This document shows, piece by piece, positions 41,088-50,113 of a stretch of 64,000 nucleotides of DNA; position 1 is the stretch's first letter; each line of letters starts with the position of its first letter. The DNA is from Vibrio ezurae NBRC 102218 (GTDB lineage Bacteria; Pseudomonadota; Gammaproteobacteria; Enterobacterales; Vibrionaceae). Position numbers and translations under genes: made by a program. The notes below the pieces were generated by a model. The model did no database searches and was not told the origin of the DNA. It worked only from the letters and a program-made list of their open reading frames with translations. The stretch is from contig NZ_BATM01000044.1 in the NCBI RefSeq assembly GCF_000467185.1, positions 1 to 64,000 on the forward strand, written 5' to 3'.

Positions 41088-41374
41088 ATCTGGAAGGGAG
41101 GAGATCCCCGTAGAGTAGCGTAAAAATCGTTTTATCCACTGGTGCAAATTTGATCGCACAACGCTATATTTATTGATGTATGTGAATAATGTTGCAGTGG
41201 TGTTGGTTTAGTGTGAAACTGACTTGTATGGCCTACATTGTGGTTTTTCAATCACGAGCAAAGGATTGCTGTACCCATCGCAATAATTGATCAGACATAG
41301 CATTGATACTCGCTAGGATGAACTGTTATTGAAGACGATGAGTATAAGGTAGGCGCTATTTTATGGAGTCGTAT

Positions 41375-42394
41375 ATGTACAAATCATGTCAAATTGCTAT
41401 TTGCACAGCAATAGCGCTTGGTCCTGTTCCCGCAAGTTTTGCACAAGGTGTAGCAAGCACTTACATCGTCAATGGCACCCCTATATCCGTGCAAATGTAC
41501 CCCTCGTTTGCCAGTTTATATTTTGATCAGTTAGATACTTCCGGGCTGCATCAAAACTATTGTGGCGGCACTATTCTTGATCAATACCATGTATTAACCG
41601 CAGCTCACTGCGTAGAGGGAGATTCATATTATTATACCTACACCTCTGTCGCGCCTCAGTTGCAAAATGAACAACAAATTATTGCGCGTGTAGGTACATT
41701 ACCTAAAGTTGAGCTGATCCGAGCCAGTGAGTTTTATTACCCAAGCACCTTTATAGATAGCGCTAACTTAAGTTGGCCAGACGATATTGCGATTATAAAA
41801 TTAGAACAACCAATGCCAGTTTCATCCTCTGACTATACGCAATTGGCTTCGTTAGCGGATGCCAATGTGTATAACGTGGTCGGAACCGAGATGCTATCCA
41901 TTGGGCATGGTTATACTCGTTCAGATACGGGGAACGACAATATATTGCAGGGAATCACACAAAGGATATTATCGAGCTCAGCGTGTGAATCCGCCAATAT
42001 CAGTAGTAAGCAGTTGTGTTTGCAAGGTGATGTAGATATTGATTCCCAGTTACGTAACTCTACTTGTGGGGGGGACTCTGGCGGGCCTTTGTTTTGGTAC
42101 AACGGTACTCAGTATATTCAGGTCGGTATTACCAGCTATGGTCCTTCCCAATGTGGCGATCCGAGTGCGGACTACTCCTCGGCTTACACTGAAGTCGCAG
42201 AATATCGAGATTGGATTGATAGCGTATTAGCGGGGCGAGAAGTTCCGAAGACGATAGTGACTGAATTTGATCGCGAAAACTACACCCCAGAAGAAGAAGC
42301 GGATATCTTGGCTGAAGAGTCCGGTGGATCATTGTCTTGGATGTGGTTATTTACGCTATTGATTGGGCATAAGCTTCGCTCTCATAGAGCGTAA
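41375..42394 (+). CDS. secreted trypsin-like protease with GlyGly-CTERM tail
   Basis: 339 residues from ATG 41375, which has GGAG five bases upstream. Signal peptide MYKSCQIAICTAIALGPVPASFA. S1 catalytic triad: histidine in LTAAHC, aspartate in WPDDIAIIKL, serine in CGGDSGGPLF. The mature chain would start IVNGTPISVQ, suggesting a short or absent pro-region. The C-terminus has ESGGSLSWMWLFTLLIGHKL then an RSHRA basic end: the GlyGly-CTERM signal handled by rhombosortase and type II secretion, as in the V. cholerae Ves proteases. It is a single gene with a terminator at its stop. Confidence 0.93.
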   Translation: MYKSCQIAICTAIALGPVPASFAQGVASTYIVNGTPISVQMYPSFASLYFDQLDTSGLHQNYCGGTILDQYHVLTAAHCVEGDSYYYTYTSVAPQLQNEQQIIARVGTLPKVELIRASEFYYPSTFIDSANLSWPDDIAIIKLEQPMPVSSSDYTQLASLADANVYNVVGTEMLSIGHGYTRSDTGNDNILQGITQRILSSSACESANISSKQLCLQGDVDIDSQLRNSTCGGDSGGPLFWYNGTQYIQVGITSYGPSQCGDPSADYSSAYTEVAEYRDWIDSVLAGREVPKTIVTEFDRENYTPEEEADILAEESGGSLSWMWLFTLLIGHKLRSHRA

Positions 42395-42417
42395 CTCATC
42401 ATAATGAAGAGGTGAGA

Positions 42418-42446
42418 TAAGCACGCTAATTTGCGTGCTTAAGAGT
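42418..42446 (+). terminator. terminator after protease gene
   Basis: TAAGCACGC and GCGTGCTTA (42418-42426, 42433-42441) with a 6-base loop, followed by AGAGTTTTT. Its right arm overlaps the stop codon of the convergent small gene. Confidence 0.85.
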
Positions 42447-42609
42447 TTTTAGCATCAAGGGTGCAGTTGGAAAATGTGACAGAGGTGCTCTGTCCACTTT
42501 GTTTTGCCATGCTGGCTGAACGCGCTTCTAGCGTCATGTCGTATAAGCCATTCATTGAGAAGCCGACAATAACACCTAAGATCACAAATTGTATTGGCTT
42601 TATATTCAT
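42439..42609 (-). CDS. small single-span membrane protein
   Basis: 56 residues from ATG 42609 (MNIKPIQFVILGVIVGFSMN), with a GAGGG ribosome site five bases upstream. The six-codon longer reading lacks one. An N-terminal membrane anchor is followed by a short polar tail containing a cysteine (SVTFSNCTLDAKNS). I do not recognise it. It is convergent with the protease gene and downstream of yegD on the same strand. Confidence 0.55.
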   Translation of the reverse strand: MNIKPIQFVILGVIVGFSMNGLYDMTLEARSASMAKQSGQSTSVTFSNCTLDAKNS

Positions 42610-42741
42610 ACATCCCTCAAACATCAATCGCCTAATATTCGTTCTTTTACGAATATAGCCACAATCTGAGATTTATACCAACTGTAACCGTCAACGGCTA
42701 TGACAATACCCATAAAGGGTAATGACTGCGATTGCTCGACG

Positions 42742-44094
42742 CTATTTAAAACAAACGTCTGCCCAACGTGCCAGCCCAGCCGTGACGGAACCAAAGTAAT
42801 TGCCACTGACGATAGGGATGTTCGGTAGTACAGATTTCACCGCATTTTGCAGTGTGGTTGAGCGCGCCGAGCCACCGGTCATAAAGACTACATCTGGAGT
42901 GATTTGAGATTGTTTTACCGCTTCTAATACCAGCTTTGTAATCTTATCTTTAGGAACTGCGATCGCCGCTTCCATTTCTTGCTGCAATACGGGCACTTCA
43001 ATGATTTCAGAGAGCAGTTTGATGTTTGCGTGATAGTGCTCTGCTTCCGACAGAGCAATTTTTGTTTTTTCGGCCTCAGAGACAATGCTGTAACCCAGCG
43101 CCCCTTGGTGAACTTCAATCATGCGTGCCAGTTTGGCAGGATCCACTGCTTCTCGTTGCAATTGCTTGAGTACAGGCAAGTTCTCTTTAGCGTAAAATTC
43201 ACGCTGAGCTTGTACGTTGTTGATTAAAATAGAATGCCAAAACTGACTAATAGGAAGCTCTAGCCCGGAACGTTTTCGACCTCCTTTCCCCAACGCCGTC
43301 ATAAATTGCTTATAGGCTATATGGATATCAAGATCGTTTCCTCCGACAAGCTGGCCGGTATGCCCAAGCAGAGTTTGTGTGCGATCGCTCTTGCCAAGCC
43401 AAGAAGGGCCCATTTGGATCATAGAGCAGTCGGTTGTACCACCGCCGATATCGACGATTAACACATTTTTATTTTCAGTCAAGGTGCTTTCGTAATCCAG
43501 TCCAGCCGCAACAGGTTCAAATTGAAACTCGATGTTTTTAAAACCCGCTCGGGTAGCGGCACGCAGTAAAATATCTTGCGCTTGCTGGTTGGATTTTTCT
43601 CCGCCGCGCCCAAGAAAGTTGACTGGGCGACCGATAACAGTATCGGTGATTGAATAGCCTAAAGAGGTTTCAGCTTGCGACTTGATGTTCTCCATCATGG
43701 CGCACACGAGGTCTTCAAAGAACGCCAGTTGCACTTCTTTTAAGCCGCGCGCACCAAGAAATGATTTCGGCGATTTAATGTAATACACATCTTTTGGTTC
43801 CTGCAAATAGAGATCCAGTGCCGCTTGACCAAAGAGAATCTCTTCTTCCATCACGTCAATGCCTTCTTCCTGATTGCTACGAATAGCACGCTTTAAGATA
43901 GCCTCACCGTGCTCAGTAATAGGAAGAATATTTTTACGACGAAACAGATACTCTGAGATTGCCTCAGAAGTGGGAGCACAAAGGGTTGATGAAATGTACT
44001 TCTGATCGTTGTCCAGTGGGATGTGAATGGCCTGGTTATCGATAATGTGTGCGACTGAGCAGTTTGCGGTACCGTAGTCAAAGCCGATTGCCAT
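42742..44094 (-). CDS. yegD: YegD, Hsp70-like actin-fold chaperone
   Basis: 450 residues from ATG 44094, with GGAG six bases upstream; the longer frame is rejected. The actin/Hsp70 ATPase elements are present: phosphate-1 GFDYGTANCSVA, phosphate-2 IVDIGGGTTDCS, and adenosine loop FMTGGSAR. It ends shortly after the nucleotide-binding domain and lacks the substrate-binding half of DnaK, as in E. coli YegD. The cellular role is poorly known. Confidence 0.93.
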   Translation of the reverse strand: MAIGFDYGTANCSVAHIIDNQAIHIPLDNDQKYISSTLCAPTSEAISEYLFRRKNILPITEHGEAILKRAIRSNQEEGIDVMEEEILFGQAALDLYLQEPKDVYYIKSPKSFLGARGLKEVQLAFFEDLVCAMMENIKSQAETSLGYSITDTVIGRPVNFLGRGGEKSNQQAQDILLRAATRAGFKNIEFQFEPVAAGLDYESTLTENKNVLIVDIGGGTTDCSMIQMGPSWLGKSDRTQTLLGHTGQLVGGNDLDIHIAYKQFMTALGKGGRKRSGLELPISQFWHSILINNVQAQREFYAKENLPVLKQLQREAVDPAKLARMIEVHQGALGYSIVSEAEKTKIALSEAEHYHANIKLLSEIIEVPVLQQEMEAAIAVPKDKITKLVLEAVKQSQITPDVVFMTGGSARSTTLQNAVKSVLPNIPIVSGNYFGSVTAGLARWADVCFK

Positions 44095-44196
44095 AGTGTT
44101 CTCCAAAGGTCTATCTCGCAGAAAGGGGCGCAATTAAACACCGTTTATCGGTCTTGGGTCAAGAGAGGCAAGCAATTTATACCCACCTAATAGTGG

Positions 44197-44427
44197 TTAT
44201 CTCTGAACGTAAAAACCATCAAGCTTCATTAAGTGTCCATTTTCTAGATCACAGAGCTTTATAAAGAGGTTATTTGATAAATTATGAGTGTAAATAGACA
44301 GATAGCTCATAACTCTATTGCATCCGATGGTCGGTATCCCTAATATAACGCCCATCAATAGTAGATAATACCGCTTCTCATTTGCGTTTGTGTCACCGTT
44401 TGGACTTTGTTTCTCCTTTTTTGACAT
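44197..44427 (-). CDS. possible small membrane protein
   Basis: 76 residues with a lysine-rich start (MSKKEKQSPNGD), one hydrophobic span (YYLLLMGVILGIPTIGC) and a polar tail. The composition is plausible, but no ribosome site is seen and it overlaps the promoter zone of the DUF3450 operon. It may be a chance frame. Confidence 0.3.
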   Translation of the reverse strand: MSKKEKQSPNGDTNANEKRYYLLLMGVILGIPTIGCNRVMSYLSIYTHNLSNNLFIKLCDLENGHLMKLDGFYVQR

Positions 44428-44565
44428 ATTTTTATGAACGCTGGGGTGAGATCAAAGCGTTTGCACAGCAGGTATTATATACACATGAATAGCGTGTCGA
44501 GCGTCTGTCTAGCAGGATATGCTCCTATTCAATATCAGCTAAATCAAAGATTTAATGAGAACCCT

Positions 44566-45351
44566 ATGAACCACAACACCATGCGAACTCTATTAGTAGC
44601 AGGCTTATCTTTAGTCAGTTCGCTCGCGTTTGCCTCCCAACAGAGCACATTGCAACAGTCTCAAAACATCGAGACTCAAATCACCAAGAGTGCAGCGAAC
44701 AGTCAAAAGAAAGTCGTTAAAAGCAGTGCACAGGCCATTCGTTTAGAAGCTGATATTGCTGCTATTAAGCGAGAAGTACACAACCTAGAGGTGTACCAAA
44801 AACATCTTAATGGCTTGATTAGCAGCCAAACCGAAGAGTTGGCTAGCTATGACTCCCAAATTTCAAAAATTGATGATACTCGCCAAAGCATTGTTCCTTT
44901 GATGTACGAAATGCTAGAAGGTCTGGAAGCGATCAACGCGAATGATCGTCCGATTCGAACTGAGGCGCGTGCTAAGCGACTGACCAGCCTTAAACATATG
45001 ATGACGCAAGCGGATGTCAGTGATGCGGAAAAATACCGCCGCATCTTGGAAGCCTACCAGATAGAAATGGATTACGGCACTAAGATGGGAGCGTATTCAG
45101 GGCCGATTCAATTTGACGGTAAATCAATGATTGTTGAGCAACTTTATCTAGGGCGCATCGCTTTAGTGGCTCGTTCCAATGATCGCCAACGCTATTGGGC
45201 GTGGGATGCAAGTCAAAAAGTGTGGTTAGAGCAAAACAGTCGCCTAGGACACGACATTGATAAAGCCTTTGATGTTGCAGCAAAACAAGCGTCACCTTCA
45301 TTGCTGAAATTACCCGTATCGTTAACTCAAGGGCAGGAGATCTCACAATGA
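44566..45351 (+). CDS. DUF3450 periplasmic coiled-coil protein of TonB cluster
   Basis: 261 residues from ATG 44566 (MNHNTMRTLLVAGLSLV); the earlier in-frame start would bury the signal peptide, which ends SSLAFA. A long coiled coil covers residues about 30-110. The C-terminal half contains AYQIEMDYGTKMGAYSGPI and RQRYWAWDASQKVW. DUF3450 genes open TtpC/TonB2-type clusters in vibrios. Its stop overlaps the ttpC start by four bases. Function in the complex is not settled. Confidence 0.88.
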   Translation: MNHNTMRTLLVAGLSLVSSLAFASQQSTLQQSQNIETQITKSAANSQKKVVKSSAQAIRLEADIAAIKREVHNLEVYQKHLNGLISSQTEELASYDSQISKIDDTRQSIVPLMYEMLEGLEAINANDRPIRTEARAKRLTSLKHMMTQADVSDAEKYRRILEAYQIEMDYGTKMGAYSGPIQFDGKSMIVEQLYLGRIALVARSNDRQRYWAWDASQKVWLEQNSRLGHDIDKAFDVAAKQASPSLLKLPVSLTQGQEISQ

Positions 45352-46721
45352 AACGCTACCTAGCCACTATAACATTAAGTGTGATGATGCTGTTTAGCAT
45401 TGCACCCAGTTACGCCAACCAAAGTCTGTTAAATCAAACCGCGCACGCTAAAGCCGCCGAACAAAAAGCCAACAAACAGCGTGAAGGAGAATTTGCGGCA
45501 ACAGAAGCGCAATTAAAGCGAGAATTAAACGCTTTGCAGGCGAAACGCAAGCGCCTCGACAAAGACATTCAGACCCTCAGCGATACCTTCCAAGTGAATG
45601 AACAAATTCTGGCGGATAAAGAGAAACAACTGACGTTAGCCACCGGCAGTTTAGGCGAGATTTTTGGGGTCGTACGTCAGGCAGCCAAAGATGTGCAGCT
45701 TGAGCAACAACGCTCGGTTGCTTCCATTGGTGCAGCCGCGGATGTTGCTGTTGTCTCGGCCATCATTGAGGCAAAATCGATTCCGACAAAAGACGAGTTA
45801 TATGGTCTTTGGCAGGCGTACGTACACCAAATCAATGCCGGCGCTCAAGCCTCGTTGGTGTCGGTTCCTTATGTGGATCACTCTGGCGAAATCTCGCAAA
45901 AACAAGTTCTGCGTTTGGGTGCGTTTGCTTTAGCGGATGAAGAGGGTTACTTAGCATGGGATGCAAGTAAGCATATTGCAACACGTTATAGTGTTCAGCC
46001 TGATTCGGCTCTGCTTTCTAGTATGAAGGTCAGTCAGGGGGTATCTGTGGTTGCTGTGGATGCGACTCGCGGGGCATTGTTAGAGCAATTGGCGAACAAT
46101 CCTACCCTAATACAACGCATTGAGCAGGGTGGCATCGTTGGTAAGATCATTTTAGGTTTACTGCTGATAGGTCTGCTCATTGGGGTGTACCGCGCGCTTA
46201 TTTTGCTTTCCATTAAATCCAAAATATCGAAACAGCTAAAACAGGTCGACAGTCCAACAGCCGACAACCCTTTGGGTCGCGTCATGTTGGTACATAAAGA
46301 GGATAAAAGCCCCACGATTGAAGCGTTAGAGCTTCGTTTGCTTGAAGCGGTGATGGACGAGCAAGAGAGTTTAGAAAAGGGCATTTCAACGGTGAAGTTG
46401 CTTGCCGCTATTGCGCCAATGTTGGGGCTGTTAGGAACAGTAACAGGCATGATAGATACGTTCCAAACCATCACTCAATTTGGTAATGCCGACCCTCGTA
46501 TTATGGCGGGTGGTATTTCAATGGCTCTTATCACCACTGTGCTTGGGCTTATTGCAGCGATGCCATTACTACTAGTGCACAACATGCTGTCTAGCTTATC
46601 GGAAGGCATTCGTAACATCATAGAGAAGCAGGGAGTTGGCTTGGTTGCAGAAAGAGCGGAACAAGCGCAAAACCTGAAACTCACTACTGAGCAAAATGCT
46701 AGCCAAGAGGTTATCGCGTAA
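45348..46721 (+). CDS. ttpC: TtpC-like, extended ExbB/TolQ-family protein
   Basis: 457 residues. Signal peptide ending PSYANQ, a coiled-coil periplasmic region (residues about 25-100), a domain resembling the DUF3450 C-terminus (DEEGYLAWDASKHIATRY), then three membrane segments with MotA/TolQ/ExbB motifs such as LGLLGTVTGMIDTFQ and GGISMALITTVLGLIAAMP. In V. cholerae and V. anguillarum TtpC is required for the TonB2 system. Coupled both upstream (ATGA) and downstream (TAATG). Confidence 0.92.
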   Translation: MKRYLATITLSVMMLFSIAPSYANQSLLNQTAHAKAAEQKANKQREGEFAATEAQLKRELNALQAKRKRLDKDIQTLSDTFQVNEQILADKEKQLTLATGSLGEIFGVVRQAAKDVQLEQQRSVASIGAAADVAVVSAIIEAKSIPTKDELYGLWQAYVHQINAGAQASLVSVPYVDHSGEISQKQVLRLGAFALADEEGYLAWDASKHIATRYSVQPDSALLSSMKVSQGVSVVAVDATRGALLEQLANNPTLIQRIEQGGIVGKIILGLLLIGLLIGVYRALILLSIKSKISKQLKQVDSPTADNPLGRVMLVHKEDKSPTIEALELRLLEAVMDEQESLEKGISTVKLLAAIAPMLGLLGTVTGMIDTFQTITQFGNADPRIMAGGISMALITTVLGLIAAMPLLLVHNMLSSLSEGIRNIIEKQGVGLVAERAEQAQNLKLTTEQNASQEVIA

Positions 46722-47278
46722 TGAGCGAGATGTTGGCATTTTTGAGCCAGTTAACGGATCTCCCCATTTTCGGCTCGATTGAGCAGTTGATGTTTCGTGG
46801 TGGTCCGGTTTTATGGTGGCTTGCCTTTGTGATGCTGATCTTTTGGATATTAGTGCTCGATAGGGTGATGTATTTTGTGTGGGTATTCCCTAAATACCAA
46901 CAGCAATGGGTGCAGAAGTGGCAACAACGCAGTGATCGTCATTCATGGTTTGCTCTGTGTCAGCGTGAGGCGTGGTTATCAGAGTCAGAGCTGAATTTAA
47001 ATCGTTCATTATCATTGATGAAAGTATTGATCTCTTTATTCCCTATGCTGGGGTTACTGGGAACCGTGACCGGTATGATTTCCGTCTTTGATGTGATGGC
47101 CGCGCAAGGTAATAGTGAGCCTCGTTTAATGGCTGCTGGCATTTCTATGGCGACGATTCCCACAATGGCTGGCATGGTCGCGGCTCTAGTGAGCATGTTT
47201 ATTTATTCTAGATTGTGCGGGCTTGCTGAACGTAAGCAATTGCATTTAGAGCGTTTATTGCGAACTCATAACGGTTAG
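46721..47278 (+). CDS. exbB: ExbB, proton-channel subunit
   Basis: 185 residues with three membrane segments and the conserved stretches FPMLGLLGTVTGMISVFD and GISMATIPTMAGMVAAL. It forms the proton-conducting pentamer with ExbD. The start overlaps the ttpC stop by one base. Confidence 0.94.
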   Translation: MSEMLAFLSQLTDLPIFGSIEQLMFRGGPVLWWLAFVMLIFWILVLDRVMYFVWVFPKYQQQWVQKWQQRSDRHSWFALCQREAWLSESELNLNRSLSLMKVLISLFPMLGLLGTVTGMISVFDVMAAQGNSEPRLMAAGISMATIPTMAGMVAALVSMFIYSRLCGLAERKQLHLERLLRTHNG

Positions 47279-47314
47279 TAAAATGCGTATACAGTTTTTA
47301 AAGGTTTTATTGAA

Positions 47315-47719
47315 ATGAGATTAGGACGACGTCGCCAGCGCAATGATGAAGCGCAAGTGGATATGACTTCGATGCTCGACATCGTATTTATCATGTTGAT
47401 CTTTTTTATTGTGACCAGCTCATTTGTGCGTGAGTCCGGGGTAGAAGTGAATCGCCCTCAAGCGGCGAATGCCACCAGTCAGCAAGATGCGGGTATTTTT
47501 ATCGCGATTACCGACAATAACTTGGTTTATATTGATAAACGTCTCATCGATGTTGAGCGTGTACAGGCCACATTGGAAAACTTACTGATTGATAAACCGG
47601 ATGCTTCTGTGGTGATCCAAGCGGATAAATTTGCCTTTAACGGCACAGTGGTACAAGTCATGGATGGCGTCAAAGGCGCGGGCATTGAGAAAATCGCTCT
47701 GGCAACGGTCGCGAAATAG
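47315..47719 (+). CDS. exbD: ExbD, TonB-energising subunit
   Basis: 134 residues: one membrane helix carrying the essential aspartate in DMTSMLDIVFIMLIFFIV, then a periplasmic domain (VVIQADKFAFNGTVVQVMD). It is the standard ExbD length. Confidence 0.95.
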   Translation: MRLGRRRQRNDEAQVDMTSMLDIVFIMLIFFIVTSSFVRESGVEVNRPQAANATSQQDAGIFIAITDNNLVYIDKRLIDVERVQATLENLLIDKPDASVVIQADKFAFNGTVVQVMDGVKGAGIEKIALATVAK

Positions 47720-47722
47720 AGA

Positions 47723-48355
47723 TTGTTGATGAAACGATTATTTATCGCTTTACCTGTTGCGCTGCTACTGACCTGCTTTGTGTTTGGTTTTATGACGTGG
47801 CTAGTGAACTTAGGTAAAAGCCCACTGCCTGAACAACAATCAATCGTGCGTTTTGATATTGTCCAGGTTGAGCAAGAGAGTCATGCGCAAAGACGTCAGC
47901 GTCAGCTACCTGACCCTCCTAAAAAACCTACGCAACCACCGGAAATGAAAAGCAATAATTCAAGCCAGCTTTCAGATACGCCTTTTACCATGCAAAAGTT
48001 TGAGATGCCGTTGGTGACCGTTGATACCGCGGTATCAGGTTTAGCTATTGCGAATCCGGGCTCGGTTAATATTGGGCATAATCAGCAAGTGATGCCTCTA
48101 CAACGAATTGAACCGCGTTATCCTGCTCGTGCGTTAAGCCGTAAAATAGAAGGCTATGTGGTGATGAGCTTTACCATTAACGATAGAGGTCGCCCAACCG
48201 ATATTGAAGTGGTGGACAGTAAGCCGAAGCGTATTTTTGACCGAGAAGCCACACGAGCATTACAACGCTGGAAGTATCAACCTTTGATCGTTAATGGCAA
48301 AGCCATCGCGCAAAAAGGGCAAACGTTGAAGTTGGAGTTCAGACTGCAAAAATGA
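47723..48355 (+). CDS. tonB: TonB, TonB2/3-type short form
   Basis: 210 residues: N-terminal membrane anchor (LFIALPVALLLTCFVFGFM), a short proline stretch (PDPPKKPTQPPEM) much shorter than in TonB1, and a C-terminal TonB domain with ALSRKIEGYVVMSFTIND and ALQRWKYQP. It transfers energy to outer-membrane receptors, possibly including the receptor encoded at 7580-10036. Its stop overlaps the TPR gene start by four bases. Confidence 0.94.
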   Translation: MLMKRLFIALPVALLLTCFVFGFMTWLVNLGKSPLPEQQSIVRFDIVQVEQESHAQRRQRQLPDPPKKPTQPPEMKSNNSSQLSDTPFTMQKFEMPLVTVDTAVSGLAIANPGSVNIGHNQQVMPLQRIEPRYPARALSRKIEGYVVMSFTINDRGRPTDIEVVDSKPKRIFDREATRALQRWKYQPLIVNGKAIAQKGQTLKLEFRLQK

Positions 48356-49530
48356 AGTACTTACTACCTACTTTAGCCCTGTTTATCAGCTTGATTGCGA
48401 GTACGGCACACGCTCAAGAGCTCAGTCGTAATGTTGCCACTCGTCTGTATAAAGCGTATGAGCTACAAAGCAATGATCACAACGTCAAGGCGATAAAGGT
48501 GCTAGAAAGTATCTCAACCAGCCGAGTGTATGACACTTCTGTGGTACAACGAATGCTGGGCATTTTGTACTGGCAAGAAAAGCAGCCGCACAAAGCTGAA
48601 GCTGCGCTATCGAAAGCGATTACGTCCAATGGTTTGCCCGTTGAACAACACTTAGAAACCTTGCGTATGTTAGCGGATGTCCAGCTCTCGAATGGCCATA
48701 CCCGCCAAGCAATAAAAACCTATCACGAGATCATTGCGCAAAATAACACCCATAAAATCATTGCCCCAAATGCCATTCAGCAAGTGTGGTTACGTATTGC
48801 GCAAGGCAACTATCACCTTGAGCAATGGCAGCCTGTCATCACGGCTGTGAATCACTATTTCGCCATAGGTGGTGCTCAGCAAGTGTCAGTATTGAGTTTA
48901 CGATTAGGTGCTGAGTTGTCATTAACCCAATGGCGCAGTGCATTAAAAACGACGCTAGCACTAAGAGGGTTAGAGCCTAAAAGTGATCGCTGGTGGGTTC
49001 AAACCATCAATCTGTATTTACGAGTTGAAGATTACCCACAAGCATTAGCTGCGACTAAGCAGTATCAAAGGGCTGGATTTCAGTTAACCGAAGCACAATA
49101 TCGCATGTTGGCGCAGCTGTACTCCAAACAAAAAGTGCCGTTAAAGGCCGCAGAAGTGTTCCATGATTTAAACAAATCTAAGGCGACGCCAGCCAAAGAT
49201 TTTGCCATTGAAGCGCAGTATTGGCAGCAAGCGCGAGAATGGACAGAGTCGCTTGAGGCATGGGCTAAAGCCAGCAGTCAGGACCCTCAATATCGCTGGC
49301 CGTATATTCAACTGCTGATGCGAAACAAGCAATACCAAACGGCGCTCGCACAACTGAAAAAGCAAAAAACCAGCTTGAGAACAGAGCTCACCAGTGTTGA
49401 GGCTTATTATCGCTTAGGGGATATTGCAAAGGCGCTCAATCATGCGCAAAAGGCCAATCAAATAGACTCGACGCCTTCGACGATCAATTGGATTAAATAC
49501 TTAACGGAACTAAAAGCCAGTCAATCTTAA
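48352..49530 (+). CDS. TPR-repeat protein of TonB cluster
   Basis: 392 residues with signal peptide ending STAHAQ and tetratricopeptide-like helices throughout (for example GILYWQEKQPHKAEAALSKA and AYYRLGDIAKALNHAQKANQ). The same gene closes TonB2 clusters in other vibrios. It is probably a periplasmic scaffold; the role is not firmly known. It ends the six-gene operon. Confidence 0.9.
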   Translation: MKYLLPTLALFISLIASTAHAQELSRNVATRLYKAYELQSNDHNVKAIKVLESISTSRVYDTSVVQRMLGILYWQEKQPHKAEAALSKAITSNGLPVEQHLETLRMLADVQLSNGHTRQAIKTYHEIIAQNNTHKIIAPNAIQQVWLRIAQGNYHLEQWQPVITAVNHYFAIGGAQQVSVLSLRLGAELSLTQWRSALKTTLALRGLEPKSDRWWVQTINLYLRVEDYPQALAATKQYQRAGFQLTEAQYRMLAQLYSKQKVPLKAAEVFHDLNKSKATPAKDFAIEAQYWQQAREWTESLEAWAKASSQDPQYRWPYIQLLMRNKQYQTALAQLKKQKTSLRTELTSVEAYYRLGDIAKALNHAQKANQIDSTPSTINWIKYLTELKASQS

Positions 49531-49789
49531 GCCTTAATCGCCACAGTTAAAGAGCCTATGTTAAGCTCGCTCTATGAAAGAAATCGCTCGATTTAATCTG
49601 GAGTGAGCCTGCATGGCTTGTACTGACAATTTGGGTTTACTGCGATTAAACATCCAGAAAGGCTCAAGCTAATATGACTGTCCAACGGTTATCGCCAGCT
49701 TTCGACCTAGTCTCATCATAAAGTTGCATTCTAGAATAAAATATCGCACCATTCTGCCACGATTACTTTGCCCACCAGAGAAAATACAC

Positions 49790-50035
49790 ATGAACAATGA
49801 TGCGGACATTATTACTACCCTAGAAGAGCTTGAAGCGTTTTTAGTCGCGGTCGAAAATGGCGGTTTTAGCCTAACCAATGTGGCTGGACTGGCCTTAGCT
49901 ACGAGCAACAAAGACGGTCGCCGCTTTGTAGCGGTATTGGATGATAATCATCAGCTTTTACTGTCTCGCTGGGTAACAGAAGATGTATTCCAAAACGGGC
50001 AAGATTTGGTAAGACGCGGTCCAACGCGCCATTAA
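49790..50035 (+). CDS. hypothetical small protein
   Basis: 81 residues from ATG 49790 (MNNDADIITTLEELEAFLVAV), preceded by an AGAGAA site. Acidic N-terminal helix, then GRRFVAVLDDNHQLLLSRWVTEDVF. It is cytoplasmic by composition. I do not recognise a family. The 260 bases before it contain only tiny frames (for example 49613-49672 after GGAGTGAG) that I cannot support. Confidence 0.65.
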   Translation: MNNDADIITTLEELEAFLVAVENGGFSLTNVAGLALATSNKDGRRFVAVLDDNHQLLLSRWVTEDVFQNGQDLVRRGPTRH

Positions 50036-50042
50036 TCTAATC

Positions 50043-50107
50043 GGGGTCAGGTCTAGAAATTTGCAGGTTAGATAAAGTCTAGCCTGCAAATTTCTAGACC
50101 TGACCCC
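50043..50107. repeat. 65-nt near-perfect hairpin, REP/MITE-like
   Basis: Arms of 30 bases (50043-50072 and 50078-50107) with one G-U or T-G pair and a 5-base loop TAAAG. The outer 25 bases are perfectly complementary, and the ends read GGGGTCAGGTCT and AGACCTGACCCC. This terminal sequence is of the kind found in REP-type palindromes mobilised by RAYT/IS200-like transposases (from memory). It lies between convergent genes and will also act as a terminator, being followed by ATTTTC. Confidence 0.85.
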
Positions 50108-50113
50108 ATTTTC

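Noticed and set aside
44434-44565. N-terminal extension of the DUF3450 gene
   Set aside because: It would place 44 residues before a clear signal peptide.
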